The notes beneath the pieces were generated by a model. It did no database searches and was not told the DNA's origin. It saw only the letters and a list, made by a program, of their open reading frames with translations. Position numbers and translations under genes: made by a program. Positions 1 to 7,487 of a stretch of DNA of 24,907 nucleotides are shown piece after piece; the first letter of the stretch is position 1, and each line of letters starts with the position of its first letter. The stretch lies in NCBI GenBank assembly GCA_937920345.1, contig CALGVA010000004.1:1-24907 (forward strand), in the 5' to 3' direction. Source of the DNA: an uncultured Lachnospiraceae bacterium (GTDB taxonomy: Bacteria; Bacillota; Clostridia; Lachnospirales; Lachnospiraceae).

Positions 1-40
1 CTCCCTAAATGATCTACACTGTTGCTTTTTCCTCTTCCCA

Positions 41-161
41 ACACATATCGAGTGCCGGCGCACTCGATTCAGAGAATGTCTGGCATTCTCCAAAAAGAGC
101 AGCACAATCTGTGCTGCCCTCTTACTTCGTGATTCATCTGTTACGGCTCTAAACCGGTTGA
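41..161 (-). promoter_or_regulatory. Probable rplJ (L10) leader region
   Basis: The stretch downstream of rplA on the minus strand holds three consecutive hairpins: 92-122 (stem GCAGCACA/TGTGCTGC with a T tract), 72-90 (GAGAATG/CATTCTC) and 49-66 (CGAGTGC/GCACTCG). In Firmicutes the gap between rplA and rplJ usually carries the L10-binding leader that autoregulates rplJL. Position and structure density fit that role, but I could not match the conserved L10 kink-turn core with certainty, and rplJ itself lies outside the window. Confidence 0.45.
92..122 (-). terminator. Intrinsic terminator or attenuator after rplA
   Basis: Read on the minus strand, AGAGGGCAGCACA and TGTGCTGCTCT form a stem of at least 8 contiguous pairs with a 3-nt loop, directly followed by five T residues. 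It lies 40 nt after the rplA stop. It may partly terminate the rpmG-rplA transcript or serve as the attenuator of the rplJ leader. Confidence 0.55.
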
Positions 162-851
162 TTAGTATTTCGCCGTGTTTACCTTCACACCCGGTCCCAT
201 CGTGGTTGCCAGTGTAATGCTTCTTAAGTACTGACCCTTGAGTGCCGACGGTTTCGCCTTTACGATCGCCTCCATCAGTGCGTCAAAGTTCTCCTGAATC
301 TTCGCCTCATCAAAGGAAGCCTTGCCGACCGGAACATGAATGATATTCGCTTTATCCAGTCTGTACTCGATCTTACCTGCTTTGATATCGTTGACAGCCT
401 TGGTAACATCCATCGTTACCGTACCTGCCTTCGGATTAGGCATGAGTCCTTTCGGTCCCAGCACCTTACCGAGACGTCCTACAACGCCCATCATATCCGG
501 TGTTGCAACGACTACGTCAAAGTCAAGCCATCCGTCATTCTGGATTCTCGGAATCAGTTCTTCACCACCTACGTGATCAGCGCCTGCCGCTTCCGCCTCA
601 GCCACCTTATCACCTTTCGCAAATACCAGTACTCTGACAGTCTTACCTGTTCCATTCGGAAGTACAACGGCACCGCGGACCTGCTGCTCCGCATGACGTC
701 CGTCACATCCAGTCTTAATATGCACTTCTATCGTCTCATCAAATTTAGCTGTTGCTGTCTTTTTAACCAGAGCGATTGCTTCCGCCGTATCGTACTGAAC
801 CATACGGTCTACGAGCTTAGCCGCTTCTGCATACTTTTTACCATGTTTCAT
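162..851 (-). CDS. rplA: 50S ribosomal protein L1
   Basis: Encodes 229 residues, the usual length of bacterial L1, which binds 23S rRNA at the mobile L1 stalk and takes part in E-site tRNA release. The protein carries the L1 family core, including VLGPKGLMPNPKAGTVT around residues 131-147 and the C-terminal stretch ending in TTMGPGVKVNTAKY. The first ATG at 851 is preceded by a GGAGG-type ribosome binding site and lies 13 nt after the rplK stop, so the two genes are translated from one message. L1 commonly represses its own operon at the mRNA level; no such site was identified here. Confidence 0.98.
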   Translation of the reverse strand: MKHGKKYAEAAKLVDRMVQYDTAEAIALVKKTATAKFDETIEVHIKTGCDGRHAEQQVRGAVVLPNGTGKTVRVLVFAKGDKVAEAEAAGADHVGGEELIPRIQNDGWLDFDVVVATPDMMGVVGRLGKVLGPKGLMPNPKAGTVTMDVTKAVNDIKAGKIEYRLDKANIIHVPVGKASFDEAKIQENFDALMEAIVKAKPSALKGQYLRSITLATTMGPGVKVNTAKY

Positions 852-864
852 GTCAAATCCTCCA

Positions 865-1290
865 TTACTCTTCTACTGTGATGCCCATGCTTCTGGCAGT
901 TCCGGCAATCATGCTCATAGCTGCTTCCAGGCTTGCAGCGTTAAGATCAGGCATCTTTGTCTCAGCGATCTCCTGTAATTTTGCCTTGGAGATCGTAGCA
1001 ACCTTCGTCTTATTCGGAACTGCGGAACCGGATTTAATGTTGCATGCTTTCTTTAAAAGAACTGCTGCAGGGGGAGTCTTTGTGATGAAACTAAAACTTC
1101 TGTCTGCATAAACCGTAATAACAACCGGGATGATCACATCACCTTTATCGGCTGTTCTTGCGTTGAACTGTTTTGTAAATTCAACGATGTTTACGCCGTG
1201 CTGTCCGAGTGCGGGACCAACCGGCGGCGCCGGTGTAGCTTTGCCGGCAGGAATCTGTAACTTAATATATCCTTCTACTTTCTTTGCCAT
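865..1290 (-). CDS. rplK: 50S ribosomal protein L11
   Basis: Encodes 141 residues, standard for L11, the GTPase-associated-centre protein that binds 23S rRNA and takes part in RelA activation and factor binding. It begins MAKKVEGYIKLQIPAGKATP, the typical L11 start, with the proline-rich PAPPVGPALGQHGVNI region and the C-terminal rRNA-binding domain ending SMGITVEE. A longer reading frame extends upstream to 1353, but the start at 1290 is chosen because AGGAGG lies 7 nt before this ATG and the family starts here. It is third to last in the rpmG-secE-nusG-rplK-rplA order, 156 nt after nusG. Confidence 0.98.
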   Translation of the reverse strand: MAKKVEGYIKLQIPAGKATPAPPVGPALGQHGVNIVEFTKQFNARTADKGDVIIPVVITVYADRSFSFITKTPPAAVLLKKACNIKSGSAVPNKTKVATISKAKLQEIAETKMPDLNAASLEAAMSMIAGTARSMGITVEE

Positions 1291-1446
1291 AATGGCACCT
1301 CCTAAAATAATGTGGTACGGGCGCACCATACTTCTCAATCCTGCAAAGCGCACAAGAATCTACATCCGTAAATTCGTGCCGCATCATCGCAGACGAAATG
1401 ATGCTCCCACAGTATATCTAATCCGCCGGAGCGGAATAAATATCAT

Positions 1447-1962
1447 TTACATTTTTCTGACTTCTGCGAAACCGATCTCCACAGGTGTCTCTCTGCCGAA
1501 AAGCTCAACATTGATCGTAGCCACCTGCTTACCGAAGTCGATTCTTTGAACAACGCCGATCGTATCTTTCCAGACACCGGCAACCACCGCGATGGTATCG
1601 CCTTCTGCGAAATCGACGCTCACATTCTCCATCTTGATGCCGAGAGGCTTCATCTCCGCTTCCGTAAGCGGTACGGGCTTGCTTCCCGGTCCGACAAATC
1701 CCGTGACGCCTCTTGTGTTTCTCACCACATACCATGTATCGTCATTCATGATCATATTGATCAGAACATAGCCGGGAAACATCTTCTTCTGAACCGTCTT
1801 GCGCGCGCCGTTCTTCATCTCCATGACTTCCTGCATAGGCACTCTGACTTCCAGAATCTCTTCCTCCAGATGTCTGTTCTCAATAGTCTTCTCAATGTTG
1901 GCTTTTACCTTATTCTCATATCCGGAATAAGTATGAACAACATACCAATTTGCTTCTGCCAT
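1447..1962 (-). CDS. nusG: Transcription termination/antitermination protein NusG
   Basis: Encodes 171 residues. NusG binds RNA polymerase and couples transcription to translation or Rho. The N-terminal NGN domain is seen as WYVVHTYSGYENKVKANIE, followed by FPGYVLINM and the TRGVTGFVG element. The C-terminal KOW domain is visible as EGDTIAVVAGVWKDTIGVVQ. The start at 1962 is preferred to a GTG at 1974, because the sequence GTGGAGGG containing that GTG is itself the ribosome binding site for the ATG. The gene sits between secE and rplK, the classical arrangement. Confidence 0.97.
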   Translation of the reverse strand: MAEANWYVVHTYSGYENKVKANIEKTIENRHLEEEILEVRVPMQEVMEMKNGARKTVQKKMFPGYVLINMIMNDDTWYVVRNTRGVTGFVGPGSKPVPLTEAEMKPLGIKMENVSVDFAEGDTIAVVAGVWKDTIGVVQRIDFGKQVATINVELFGRETPVEIGFAEVRKM

Positions 1963-2033
1963 ACGTCCCTCCACGTCAGCATGATTTGTCAGTCCTGTAT
2001 CATGCTTTTCTCAGATTCTGTTTACAGCACTTT

Positions 2034-2252
2034 TTATAATGAAAAAGTGGTGAGGAAGTCCACACCATACTGCAGACCGAAATCCAGTATCGTGATGACA
2101 GCTCCAACCGCAACAGAAATAATAACAACCGCGATAGATTGTTTCAAGAGGGCATCTTTATCAGGCCAAGTGATTTTCTTAAATTCAGCTTTCACGCCAT
2201 CCCAGAACTTTGTAATTCTGGACGTTCCTTCTGATTTAGCAGAATCTCCCAT
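2034..2252 (-). CDS. secE: Preprotein translocase subunit SecE
   Basis: Encodes 72 residues, the short single-span form of SecE found in Firmicutes. SecE clamps SecY in the membrane protein-export channel. A cytoplasmic amphipathic segment leads to the family signature FKKITWPDKD (residues 24-33), followed by one hydrophobic membrane span at about residues 40-62. A longer frame extends to 2363, but the start at 2252 is supported by AGAGGA upstream and by family length. It lies 72 nt upstream of nusG and 118 nt downstream of rpmG. Confidence 0.95.
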   Translation of the reverse strand: MGDSAKSEGTSRITKFWDGVKAEFKKITWPDKDALLKQSIAVVIISVAVGAVITILDFGLQYGVDFLTTFSL

Positions 2253-2290
2253 GTTAATCCTCTTTCCTGCGCACTTTTTGCACATTAACG

Positions 2291-2344
2291 GATTTGTGTC
2301 AAGTACGCACGGACACAAATCCCGCGTGTGAAAAAATTCACACG
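2291..2344. repeat. Two inverted repeats between rpmG and secE
   Basis: GATTTGTGTC (2291-2300) and GACACAAATC (2312-2321) form a perfect 10-bp inverted repeat with an 11-nt spacer. Immediately beside it, CGTGTGAA (2325-2332) and TTCACACG (2337-2344) form a perfect 8-bp hairpin with a 4-nt loop. On the minus-strand transcript they lie between the rpmG stop and the secE start. They could be mRNA processing or partial termination elements; I recognise no known family. Confidence 0.6.
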
Positions 2345-2370
2345 AATCCCTTCGCCCAAACAACCGGCGA

Positions 2371-2520
2371 CTATTTCGTTTCCTTATGCAGAGTATGTGT
2401 CTTACAGAATCTGCAATACTTCTTCGTCTCCATACGATCCGGATGAGTCTTCTTGTCCTTCGTCGTATTGTAGTTACGCTGCTTGCACTCTGTGCATGCT
2501 AATGTGATTTTTGTACGCAT
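2371..2520 (-). CDS. rpmG: 50S ribosomal protein L33
   Basis: A 49-residue reading frame starting MRTKITLACTECKQRNYNTT and ending CRFCKTHTLHKETK. It has the two CxxC pairs (C9/C12 and C36/C39) of the zinc-binding form of L33, a small protein of the large ribosomal subunit near the E site. GGAGG lies 7 nt before the ATG at 2520. It is the first gene of the secE-nusG-rplK-rplA transcript, as in many Firmicutes. Confidence 0.96.
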   Translation of the reverse strand: MRTKITLACTECKQRNYNTTKDKKTHPDRMETKKYCRFCKTHTLHKETK

Positions 2521-2606
2521 CTTGCTACCTCCACGTGTATGATTCAGACATGCTGGTCACTATTTTTGAGCATAAAAAAAAGACCTAAATCCTATCTTGT
2601 TCAACC

Positions 2607-2635
2607 AATATACCATACGCCGCACGCGAAGTCAA
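2607..2635 (-). promoter_or_regulatory. Sigma-A promoter of rpmG-secE-nusG-rplKA
   Basis: On the minus strand TTGACT (2635-2630) and TATATT (2612-2607) are separated by exactly 17 nt, close to the sigma-A consensus. The transcript would start near 2600, giving a leader of about 80 nt before rpmG. Confidence 0.85.
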
Positions 2636-2863
2636 CTTGTTTTTCAACAAATAGAATGGCCGGACAAAAAAGCTTCGAACACCGCTTCTCCCGAACAGCT
2701 CCGTACATTATTTATAAAATATTTTAAATTTATGGTTTTTCCCTCTTCATTTTTATCATCTACACTACGATATACATATTAAATAACGAACATGGTTTGA
2801 TCACTTGCTGCAATTTCCGGCAACATTTTCTGATGTTTTTCGGCCAGAAAGCTTATAATATGC

Positions 2864-2893
2864 TTGCATTTCCTTTAATTGCGGTGATAGAAT
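2864..2893 (+). promoter_or_regulatory. Candidate promoter of the FliD-like gene
   Basis: TTGCAT (2864-2869) and TAGAAT (2888-2893) with an 18-nt spacer, and a TG one base before the -10 as in extended -10 promoters. I looked for a flagellar sigma-D site (TAAA-N15-CCGATAT) here and saw none, so this gene may not be under late flagellar control. The leader would be about 130 nt. Confidence 0.45.
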
Positions 2894-3030
2894 AGAGTTA
2901 TAGAATACTCTTTTGAGAGTTTTCCTGAATAATACCGCATCGATGGACTGTATGCTAAGGACAGCGACCGGCAGTTATCGATGATCTGACAGGTTCCGAG
3001 AATATTTCATGGAAGAAAGGAGGGGGGACT

Positions 3031-4344
3031 GTGTCTTATAATACGATTCATAATCTGAACAATGTATACAACTTCTATATGACTACCTACGCGCCGAAAT
3101 CCAGTACGCCTTATGACTCTCATAAGAAGAGCGAACTGCGCGGCGTCTATAATTCCATTGTCAAAATGAATAAGGAATCCCCTCTGTATATCTTAGATAC
3201 CAGTAAGGATTCACAGCGGTTTGCCATCAGTGTAAAAGAAAATGCACGTGAACTGCGCAATACGATCGCTTCACTCGGCGGATTGGATGAAGATGAACTT
3301 CTGAATAAAAAGGTGGCTTATTCCAGCAACCCGAATATCGCAAAAGCTTCTTTTATCGGCTCCGCCAGATCAACTGACGATCTGCCTGCCTATGACGTCG
3401 AAGTAAACCAGCTGGCATCCTCACAGGTAAATACAGGGAAATTCCTTCCAAATGGTGAAGTTGTAGCACTTACGCCCGACACCTACTCTTTTGACATCGG
3501 TATTGACGGACTGAATTATGAATTTCAGTTCAGTATCAAGCCTACCGACACAAACAGGGATGTGCAGGATCGTCTGGCGCGCCTGGTCACCAACGCCAAT
3601 ATCGGCATCACGGCACAGGTGATCTCCGGAGAGGACAACACTTCTTATTTAAGAATGGAATCCAACTCCACCGGGCTTAAGGATAATAAGCCTTATATCT
3701 ATAAAATATCCGACCACAGGACGAGTAAGACCTCCGGTGCAGTAGACTATTTCGGACTGGATCATGTATCCGTACAGCCGGCTAACGCATCCTACATCGT
3801 CAACGGTGAGGAAAGTTCTTCTACTTCCAACCGTTTTACGCTGGCTCACGCTTACGAGGTAGAACTGACCGGTTTAAGCAGTATGGAAGGTGAGACCGCC
3901 TCCATCGGGCTTAAGACGGATGTGGAATCGCTTACGGAGAATATCAACACGCTGGTACAGGGTTTTAATTCTTTCCTGTATGCCGTGGCGGAATACAGTG
4001 ATAACCAGCCAAAGAGCAACCGGCTTTTTAATGAAATGAGCAGTGTTGCACGGGTCTATGCCAGCGATCTTACTTCCGTCGGACTGAATCTGAATCTGGA
4101 CGGCACATTGGAAGTCGATGACGCGGCGCTGCGTCAGACCGCTATGAGCGATAACGCGAAGGAAGCTTTTTCACCGATGAAGAGTTTCACGAACTCGGTA
4201 CTGCGCAAGTCCAACCAGGTATCTCTGGACCCGATGAATTATGTCAATAACGTAATCGTGGCATACAAGAATCCCGGCAAGAACTTCGCCAGTCCGTATA
4301 TCACGAGCGCCTACAGCGGCATGATGTTTAACGGTTATTGTTAA
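3031..4344 (+). CDS. FliD-like flagellar cap/hook-associated protein
   Basis: Encodes 437 residues from a GTG start at 3031, preceded by AAGGAGG with suitable spacing. YDVEVNQLASSQVNTG (residues 121-136) resembles the early FliD motif in which the chain enters the head domains. A second FliD-like segment is SYIVNGEESSSTSNRF followed by YEVELTG (residues about 254-280), and VESLTENINTLVQGFNSFL (298-316) matches the C-terminal coiled-coil entry of FliD. FliD caps the filament and promotes flagellin polymerisation. The usual N-terminal TGLASGLDTD-type start is absent, replaced by about 100 residues rich in Tyr, Asn and Ser, so this is a divergent paralogue rather than a standard fliD. It stands alone between housekeeping genes, about 19 kb from the flagellins. 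A secreted or filament-associated protein is the best guess. Confidence 0.7.
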   Translation: MSYNTIHNLNNVYNFYMTTYAPKSSTPYDSHKKSELRGVYNSIVKMNKESPLYILDTSKDSQRFAISVKENARELRNTIASLGGLDEDELLNKKVAYSSNPNIAKASFIGSARSTDDLPAYDVEVNQLASSQVNTGKFLPNGEVVALTPDTYSFDIGIDGLNYEFQFSIKPTDTNRDVQDRLARLVTNANIGITAQVISGEDNTSYLRMESNSTGLKDNKPYIYKISDHRTSKTSGAVDYFGLDHVSVQPANASYIVNGEESSSTSNRFTLAHAYEVELTGLSSMEGETASIGLKTDVESLTENINTLVQGFNSFLYAVAEYSDNQPKSNRLFNEMSSVARVYASDLTSVGLNLNLDGTLEVDDAALRQTAMSDNAKEAFSPMKSFTNSVLRKSNQVSLDPMNYVNNVIVAYKNPGKNFASPYITSAYSGMMFNGYC

Positions 4345-4389
4345 TTATTCAGGGTTCTTTTAATCTGATAATTGGTAAATTACTATTAG

Positions 4390-4416
4390 AAACGACAGAT
4401 CGGAAGATCTGTCGTT
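4390..4416. terminator. Bidirectional hairpin between convergent genes
   Basis: AAACGACAGATC and GATCTGTCGTTT form a perfect 12-bp stem with a GGAA loop, ending in T on the plus strand and by symmetry on the minus strand. It lies between the FliD-like gene and the carboxyltransferase gene, which converge, and can serve both. Confidence 0.8.
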
Positions 4417-4425
4417 TGCTGTTTC

Positions 4426-4446
4426 ATCCCGTCGGGATTTTATTTT
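4426..4446 (+). terminator. Second small hairpin with T-rich tail
   Basis: ATCCC/GGGAT (5-bp stem, 3-nt loop) followed by TTTTATTTT. It may back up the stronger hairpin just upstream; the stem is short. Confidence 0.35.
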
Positions 4447-4505
4447 CGATTTTGAGGCCCGCAGGTCCGCGCTCTGCGCTCTGCGCCGCCTGTTTTCTTT
4501 TTCGT

Positions 4506-6122
4506 CTAGAGGGGGATATTCCCGTGTTTTTTCTCAGGGGCTTTGGTCTGCTTGTTCTTCAGTCCTCTAAGCGCCCGCACCAATGCCTCTCTCGTCTCTT
4601 CCGGCTTGATGACCTCGTTCACATATCCTCTTGCGGCCGCCACGTAAGGATTCAGGAACCGCGCTTCATACTCCGCTTTACACTGCGCGCGCATGGCCTC
4701 CGGATCTGCCGCAGCCTTGATCTTACGCTTGAACGCAATATTTACGGCGCCGTCCGCCCCCATAACCGCGATCTCGGCAATGGGCCATGCGTAGACAATA
4801 TCCGCGCCCATCTCCTTGGAGTTCATCGCAATATAAGCGCCGCCGTATGCTTTACGCATAATCAGTGAAATCTTCGGCACTGTCGCCTCGGAATAGGCAT
4901 ACAGAATCTTCGCGCCGTGCCGGATAATACCGTTATGCTCCTGCGCCGTGCCGGGCAGGAATGCCGGTACATCGATCAGCGTGATCAGCGGAATGTTGAA
5001 GCAGTCACAGAAACGGATAAATCTTGCGATCTTATCAGACGCATGATAATCCAGAGAACCGCCCATGGAATTGGGCTGATTCGCCACAATTCCCACCACT
5101 TTACCTTCCATTCTGCTAAAGCCGGTCACCGCATTTGTGGCAAACTCTTTCTGCACTTCAAAGAAGCTTCCCTCATCTACGATACAGTCAATGACTTCCT
5201 TGACGTCATATGCGTGTCTGGAATTATCCGGTACGATATCCATGATCTTAGCGGCTTTCGCCTTCATGGATGAAGCCACCTTGCCGTTGTCTACCTTGCC
5301 GAACACCTTGCCTACACGGGGCAGGATGCTCTGTCTTTCTTTATTATTGATAACCGGCGGCTTCTCCGTCCAGCTGCTCGGCAGATATGACAACAGTTTC
5401 CGAACACCCATCAGACATTCGTTTTCCGTATCATATGTAAAATGTGACACACCGCTCTTTTTTGCGTGCACATCCGAACCGCCCAGCTCCTCCACGGACA
5501 CTTCTTCATTAATAACGGTCTTAACGACATTCGGTCCGGTAATAAACATCTTGGATATATCTTTCACCATAAAGATAAAGTCACAGATCGCCGGCGCATA
5601 GCACGCACCGCCGGAACAAGGTCCCAAGATCACCGCAATCTGCGGAATCACACCCGACGCCTTCGTATGACGCAGGAACATGCCGCTGTAACCGCTCAGG
5701 GATGAGATGCCTTCCTCTATTCTGGCGCCGCCGCTGTCATTGATACAGATAAGCGGTGCTTTCATCTCCATCGCCATATCCTGAATCCTGCATATCTTAA
5801 AAGAATGATATTCTCCCAGTGTTCCCCCGATCACCGTAAAATCTTCGCTCGCCACAAATACCTGCCGGCCGTCGATCTCCCCGTATCCCGTCACGACGCC
5901 GTCCCCCGGCACCCTTCTCTTATCCAGATCAAAATCGTCTATACGCGATTCCATGAATCCGTCCACTTCCACAAAAGTCCCCGGATCAAGCATCACCTCG
6001 ATCCTCTCCCTTGCAGTCATCTTGCCGGCAGCATGCTGCTTCTCTATCCTGTTCGGTCCGCCGCCTAAAAGAGCCTTCTGTCTTCTGGTATCCAGTTCTT
6101 TAATCGCTTCGTTCCATTTCAT
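4506..6122 (-). CDS. Acyl-CoA carboxylase carboxyltransferase subunit (PccB/MmdA family)
   Basis: Encodes 538 residues. The family moves a carboxyl group between carboxybiotin and an acyl-CoA (acetyl-, propionyl- or methylmalonyl-CoA). The N-terminal crotonase-fold half has SGGARIEEG (130-138) and GPCSGGACYAPAICDF (167-182). The C-terminal half has NSMGGSLDYHASDKIARF (351-368), DVPAFLPGTAQEHNGIIRHG (384-403) and AYGGAYIAMNSKEMGAD (425-441), and the protein ends in the family-typical KKHGNIPL. A charged insert of about 35 residues (roughly 259-293, rich in Lys) separates the halves. The start at 6122 (MKWNEAIKELDTRR) fits the family better than the frame extension to 6254 and has GGAGGAG upstream. 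No biotin carrier, biotin carboxylase or membrane pump gene is adjacent, so whether it acts in biosynthesis or as a sodium-pump decarboxylase subunit is open. Confidence 0.93.
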   Translation of the reverse strand: MKWNEAIKELDTRRQKALLGGGPNRIEKQHAAGKMTARERIEVMLDPGTFVEVDGFMESRIDDFDLDKRRVPGDGVVTGYGEIDGRQVFVASEDFTVIGGTLGEYHSFKICRIQDMAMEMKAPLICINDSGGARIEEGISSLSGYSGMFLRHTKASGVIPQIAVILGPCSGGACYAPAICDFIFMVKDISKMFITGPNVVKTVINEEVSVEELGGSDVHAKKSGVSHFTYDTENECLMGVRKLLSYLPSSWTEKPPVINNKERQSILPRVGKVFGKVDNGKVASSMKAKAAKIMDIVPDNSRHAYDVKEVIDCIVDEGSFFEVQKEFATNAVTGFSRMEGKVVGIVANQPNSMGGSLDYHASDKIARFIRFCDCFNIPLITLIDVPAFLPGTAQEHNGIIRHGAKILYAYSEATVPKISLIMRKAYGGAYIAMNSKEMGADIVYAWPIAEIAVMGADGAVNIAFKRKIKAAADPEAMRAQCKAEYEARFLNPYVAAARGYVNEVIKPEETREALVRALRGLKNKQTKAPEKKHGNIPL

Positions 6123-6240
6123 GATCCCCGTCTCCTCCGCTTCGCCATGGTCTGAATCATCATAATGCACCTTGCGCACACACTTTCCGTGTCTGAACCT
6201 TCTTTCCTGCAACACCCGTGTGTTTATTTGAATTTCCAAT

Positions 6241-6257
6241 ACTTTGATATTCAAACT
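6241..6257 (-). promoter_or_regulatory. FabT-like palindrome downstream of the carboxylase promoter
   Basis: On the minus strand the sequence AGTTTGAATATCAAAGT is a palindrome with perfect TTTGA-N3-TCAAA half-sites. It differs by one base in the core from the FabT (MarR-family) box TTTGATTATCAAA known to control fatty-acid genes in streptococci. It would lie about +4 to +20 relative to the predicted start site, a position suited to repression. Assignment to FabT is inference; no regulator gene is in the window. Confidence 0.55.
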
Positions 6258-6267
6258 ATCATCTCAT

Positions 6268-6305
6268 ATTATAGGCAGAGTACTGATTCTTGTCAATACT
6301 CTGCC
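6268..6305 (-). promoter_or_regulatory. Exact-consensus promoter with overlapping inverted repeat
   Basis: On the minus strand TTGACA (6296-6291), a 17-nt spacer and TATAAT (6273-6268) match the sigma-A consensus exactly. A perfect 9-bp inverted repeat, GGCAGAGTA (6305-6297) and TACTCTGCC (6282-6274), embraces the -35 box, with further TGA/TCA symmetry inside, so a dimeric protein bound here would cover the promoter. It drives the carboxyltransferase gene with a leader of about 140 nt. Confidence 0.85.
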
Positions 6306-6350
6306 CGCACAAAAAATCAAACAGATTCGACTACCGTTCGACCTGCGGCT

Positions 6351-7487
6351 TCAGTGCTCCGCTTCAACCGTTTCAAGCGCCGCGGCGATCACCTTATCCA
6401 TATCATAATAACGGTACTGTCCTAAGCGGCCGCCGAAGATCACATGTTCCTTCTTTGCCGCCAGTGCAAGATATTGTCTGAAAAGATCGTCATTGCGCTC
6501 ATCATTGACCGGATAGTAAGGCTCATCCCCCTCCCGCCACTGTGCCGGATACTCTCTGGTAATTACCGTGCCCGGCTGCGCCCCGAACGTAAAATGCTTA
6601 TGCTCGATGATCCGCGTGTAGGGAACCTCCCGTTCCGTGTAATTTACCACAGCGTTTCCCTGATAATTATCACACTCCGGAAGTTCCTGTGTCTCAAACC
6701 GAAGAGAACGGTATTCCAGATGTCCCAGACAATGATCGAAATACTCATCCATCATTCCGGTATACACCACCTTGCGGTAAGTATTGCCCTCCCTGTCGAT
6801 GATCATTGGCAAACCGTCTATCTCATGCTCTACGGCAAATTCCTGATAAGAAATTCCCGTCCGCACCTCGATCCCCTGAAGCATATTCTCTACCATAAGG
6901 GTATAGCCTCCGACAGGAATCCCCTGATAACGGTCATTGAAATAATTGTTATCATAAGTAAACCGAAGCGGCAGTCTCTTGATGATAAAGGATGGCAGAT
7001 CCTTGCAATCTCTTCCCCACTGTTTCTCCGTATAGCCTTTTACCAGCTTCTCATAGACGTCTGTGCCAACGAGCGAGAGCGCCTGTTCCTCCAGGTTCTT
7101 AGGCTCCGTGATCTGCAGCTTCTCAATCTGTTCCGCAATCTTCTCGCGTGCCTGTGCCGGCGTTACCACGCCCCACATTTTACTAAATGTATTCATATTA
7201 AAAGGGAGATTATACAATTCTCCCTTATAATATGCAATCGGTGAATTTATATAATGATTAAATTCGGCAAACTGATTGACATAGTCCCATATTTTCTTGT
7301 CGGAAGTGTGAAAAATATGTGCTCCGTACCGATGTACCTGGATGTCCATCACAGACTCCGTATAGATATTTCCGGCTATATGCTCCCTTCTGTCAATCAC
7401 GAGCACCCTTCTGCCCTGCTGCCTCATCTCACGTGCGAATACGGCACCGAACAAGCCGGCGCCTACTATCAGATAATCGTACTGCAT
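6351..7487 (-). CDS. glf: UDP-galactopyranose mutase
   Basis: Encodes 378 residues. This FAD enzyme interconverts UDP-galactopyranose and UDP-galactofuranose, the donor for galactofuranosyl residues in surface glycans. The dinucleotide-binding start YDYLIVGAGLFGAVFA gives GxGxxG at residues 9-14. Other family segments are HRYGAHIFHT, YTEKQWG, GIPVGGYT and, near the C terminus, FGGRLGQYRYYDMDKVI. The ATG at 7487 is preceded by GAGGAG and shares one base with the TGA stop of the upstream HTH gene, so the two are translationally coupled. A TTG one codon earlier is a less likely start. It lies just outside the glycosyltransferase island and may feed it. Confidence 0.96.
   Translation of the reverse strand: MQYDYLIVGAGLFGAVFAREMRQQGRRVLVIDRREHIAGNIYTESVMDIQVHRYGAHIFHTSDKKIWDYVNQFAEFNHYINSPIAYYKGELYNLPFNMNTFSKMWGVVTPAQAREKIAEQIEKLQITEPKNLEEQALSLVGTDVYEKLVKGYTEKQWGRDCKDLPSFIIKRLPLRFTYDNNYFNDRYQGIPVGGYTLMVENMLQGIEVRTGISYQEFAVEHEIDGLPMIIDREGNTYRKVVYTGMMDEYFDHCLGHLEYRSLRFETQELPECDNYQGNAVVNYTEREVPYTRIIEHKHFTFGAQPGTVITREYPAQWREGDEPYYPVNDERNDDLFRQYLALAAKKEHVIFGGRLGQYRYYDMDKVIAAALETVEAEH

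Larger units (their letters stand above)
2521..3030. other. Intergenic region between rpmG and the FliD-like gene
   Basis: About 510 bp without a convincing gene. It holds the minus-strand rpmG promoter near 2607-2635, an AT-rich block around 2710-2790, a small ACTCT/AGAGT stem near 2907-2920 and a likely plus-strand promoter near 2864-2893. The 60-codon frames inside it have no ribosome binding site or recognisable product. Confidence 0.7.

Noticed and set aside
336..881. Long plus-strand frame opposite rplA
   Set aside because: It is a shadow of the well-supported L1 gene, with no ribosome binding site or recognisable domain.
2253..2370. Possible tRNA-Trp between rpmG and secE
   Set aside because: The hairpins do not form a cloverleaf and no anticodon arm or T-loop motif is present.
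2539..2782. Short plus-strand frames in the intergenic region after rpmG
   Set aside because: They cover the rpmG promoter, lack ribosome binding sites and have no recognisable composition of a protein.
6119..6163. A 14-residue upstream frame (MMIQTMAKRRRRGS) overlapping the carboxyltransferase start by ATGA
   Set aside because: Its Arg run comes from the purine-rich ribosome binding region of the real gene, and only a weak AAGGTG precedes it; a leader peptide is possible but not supported.
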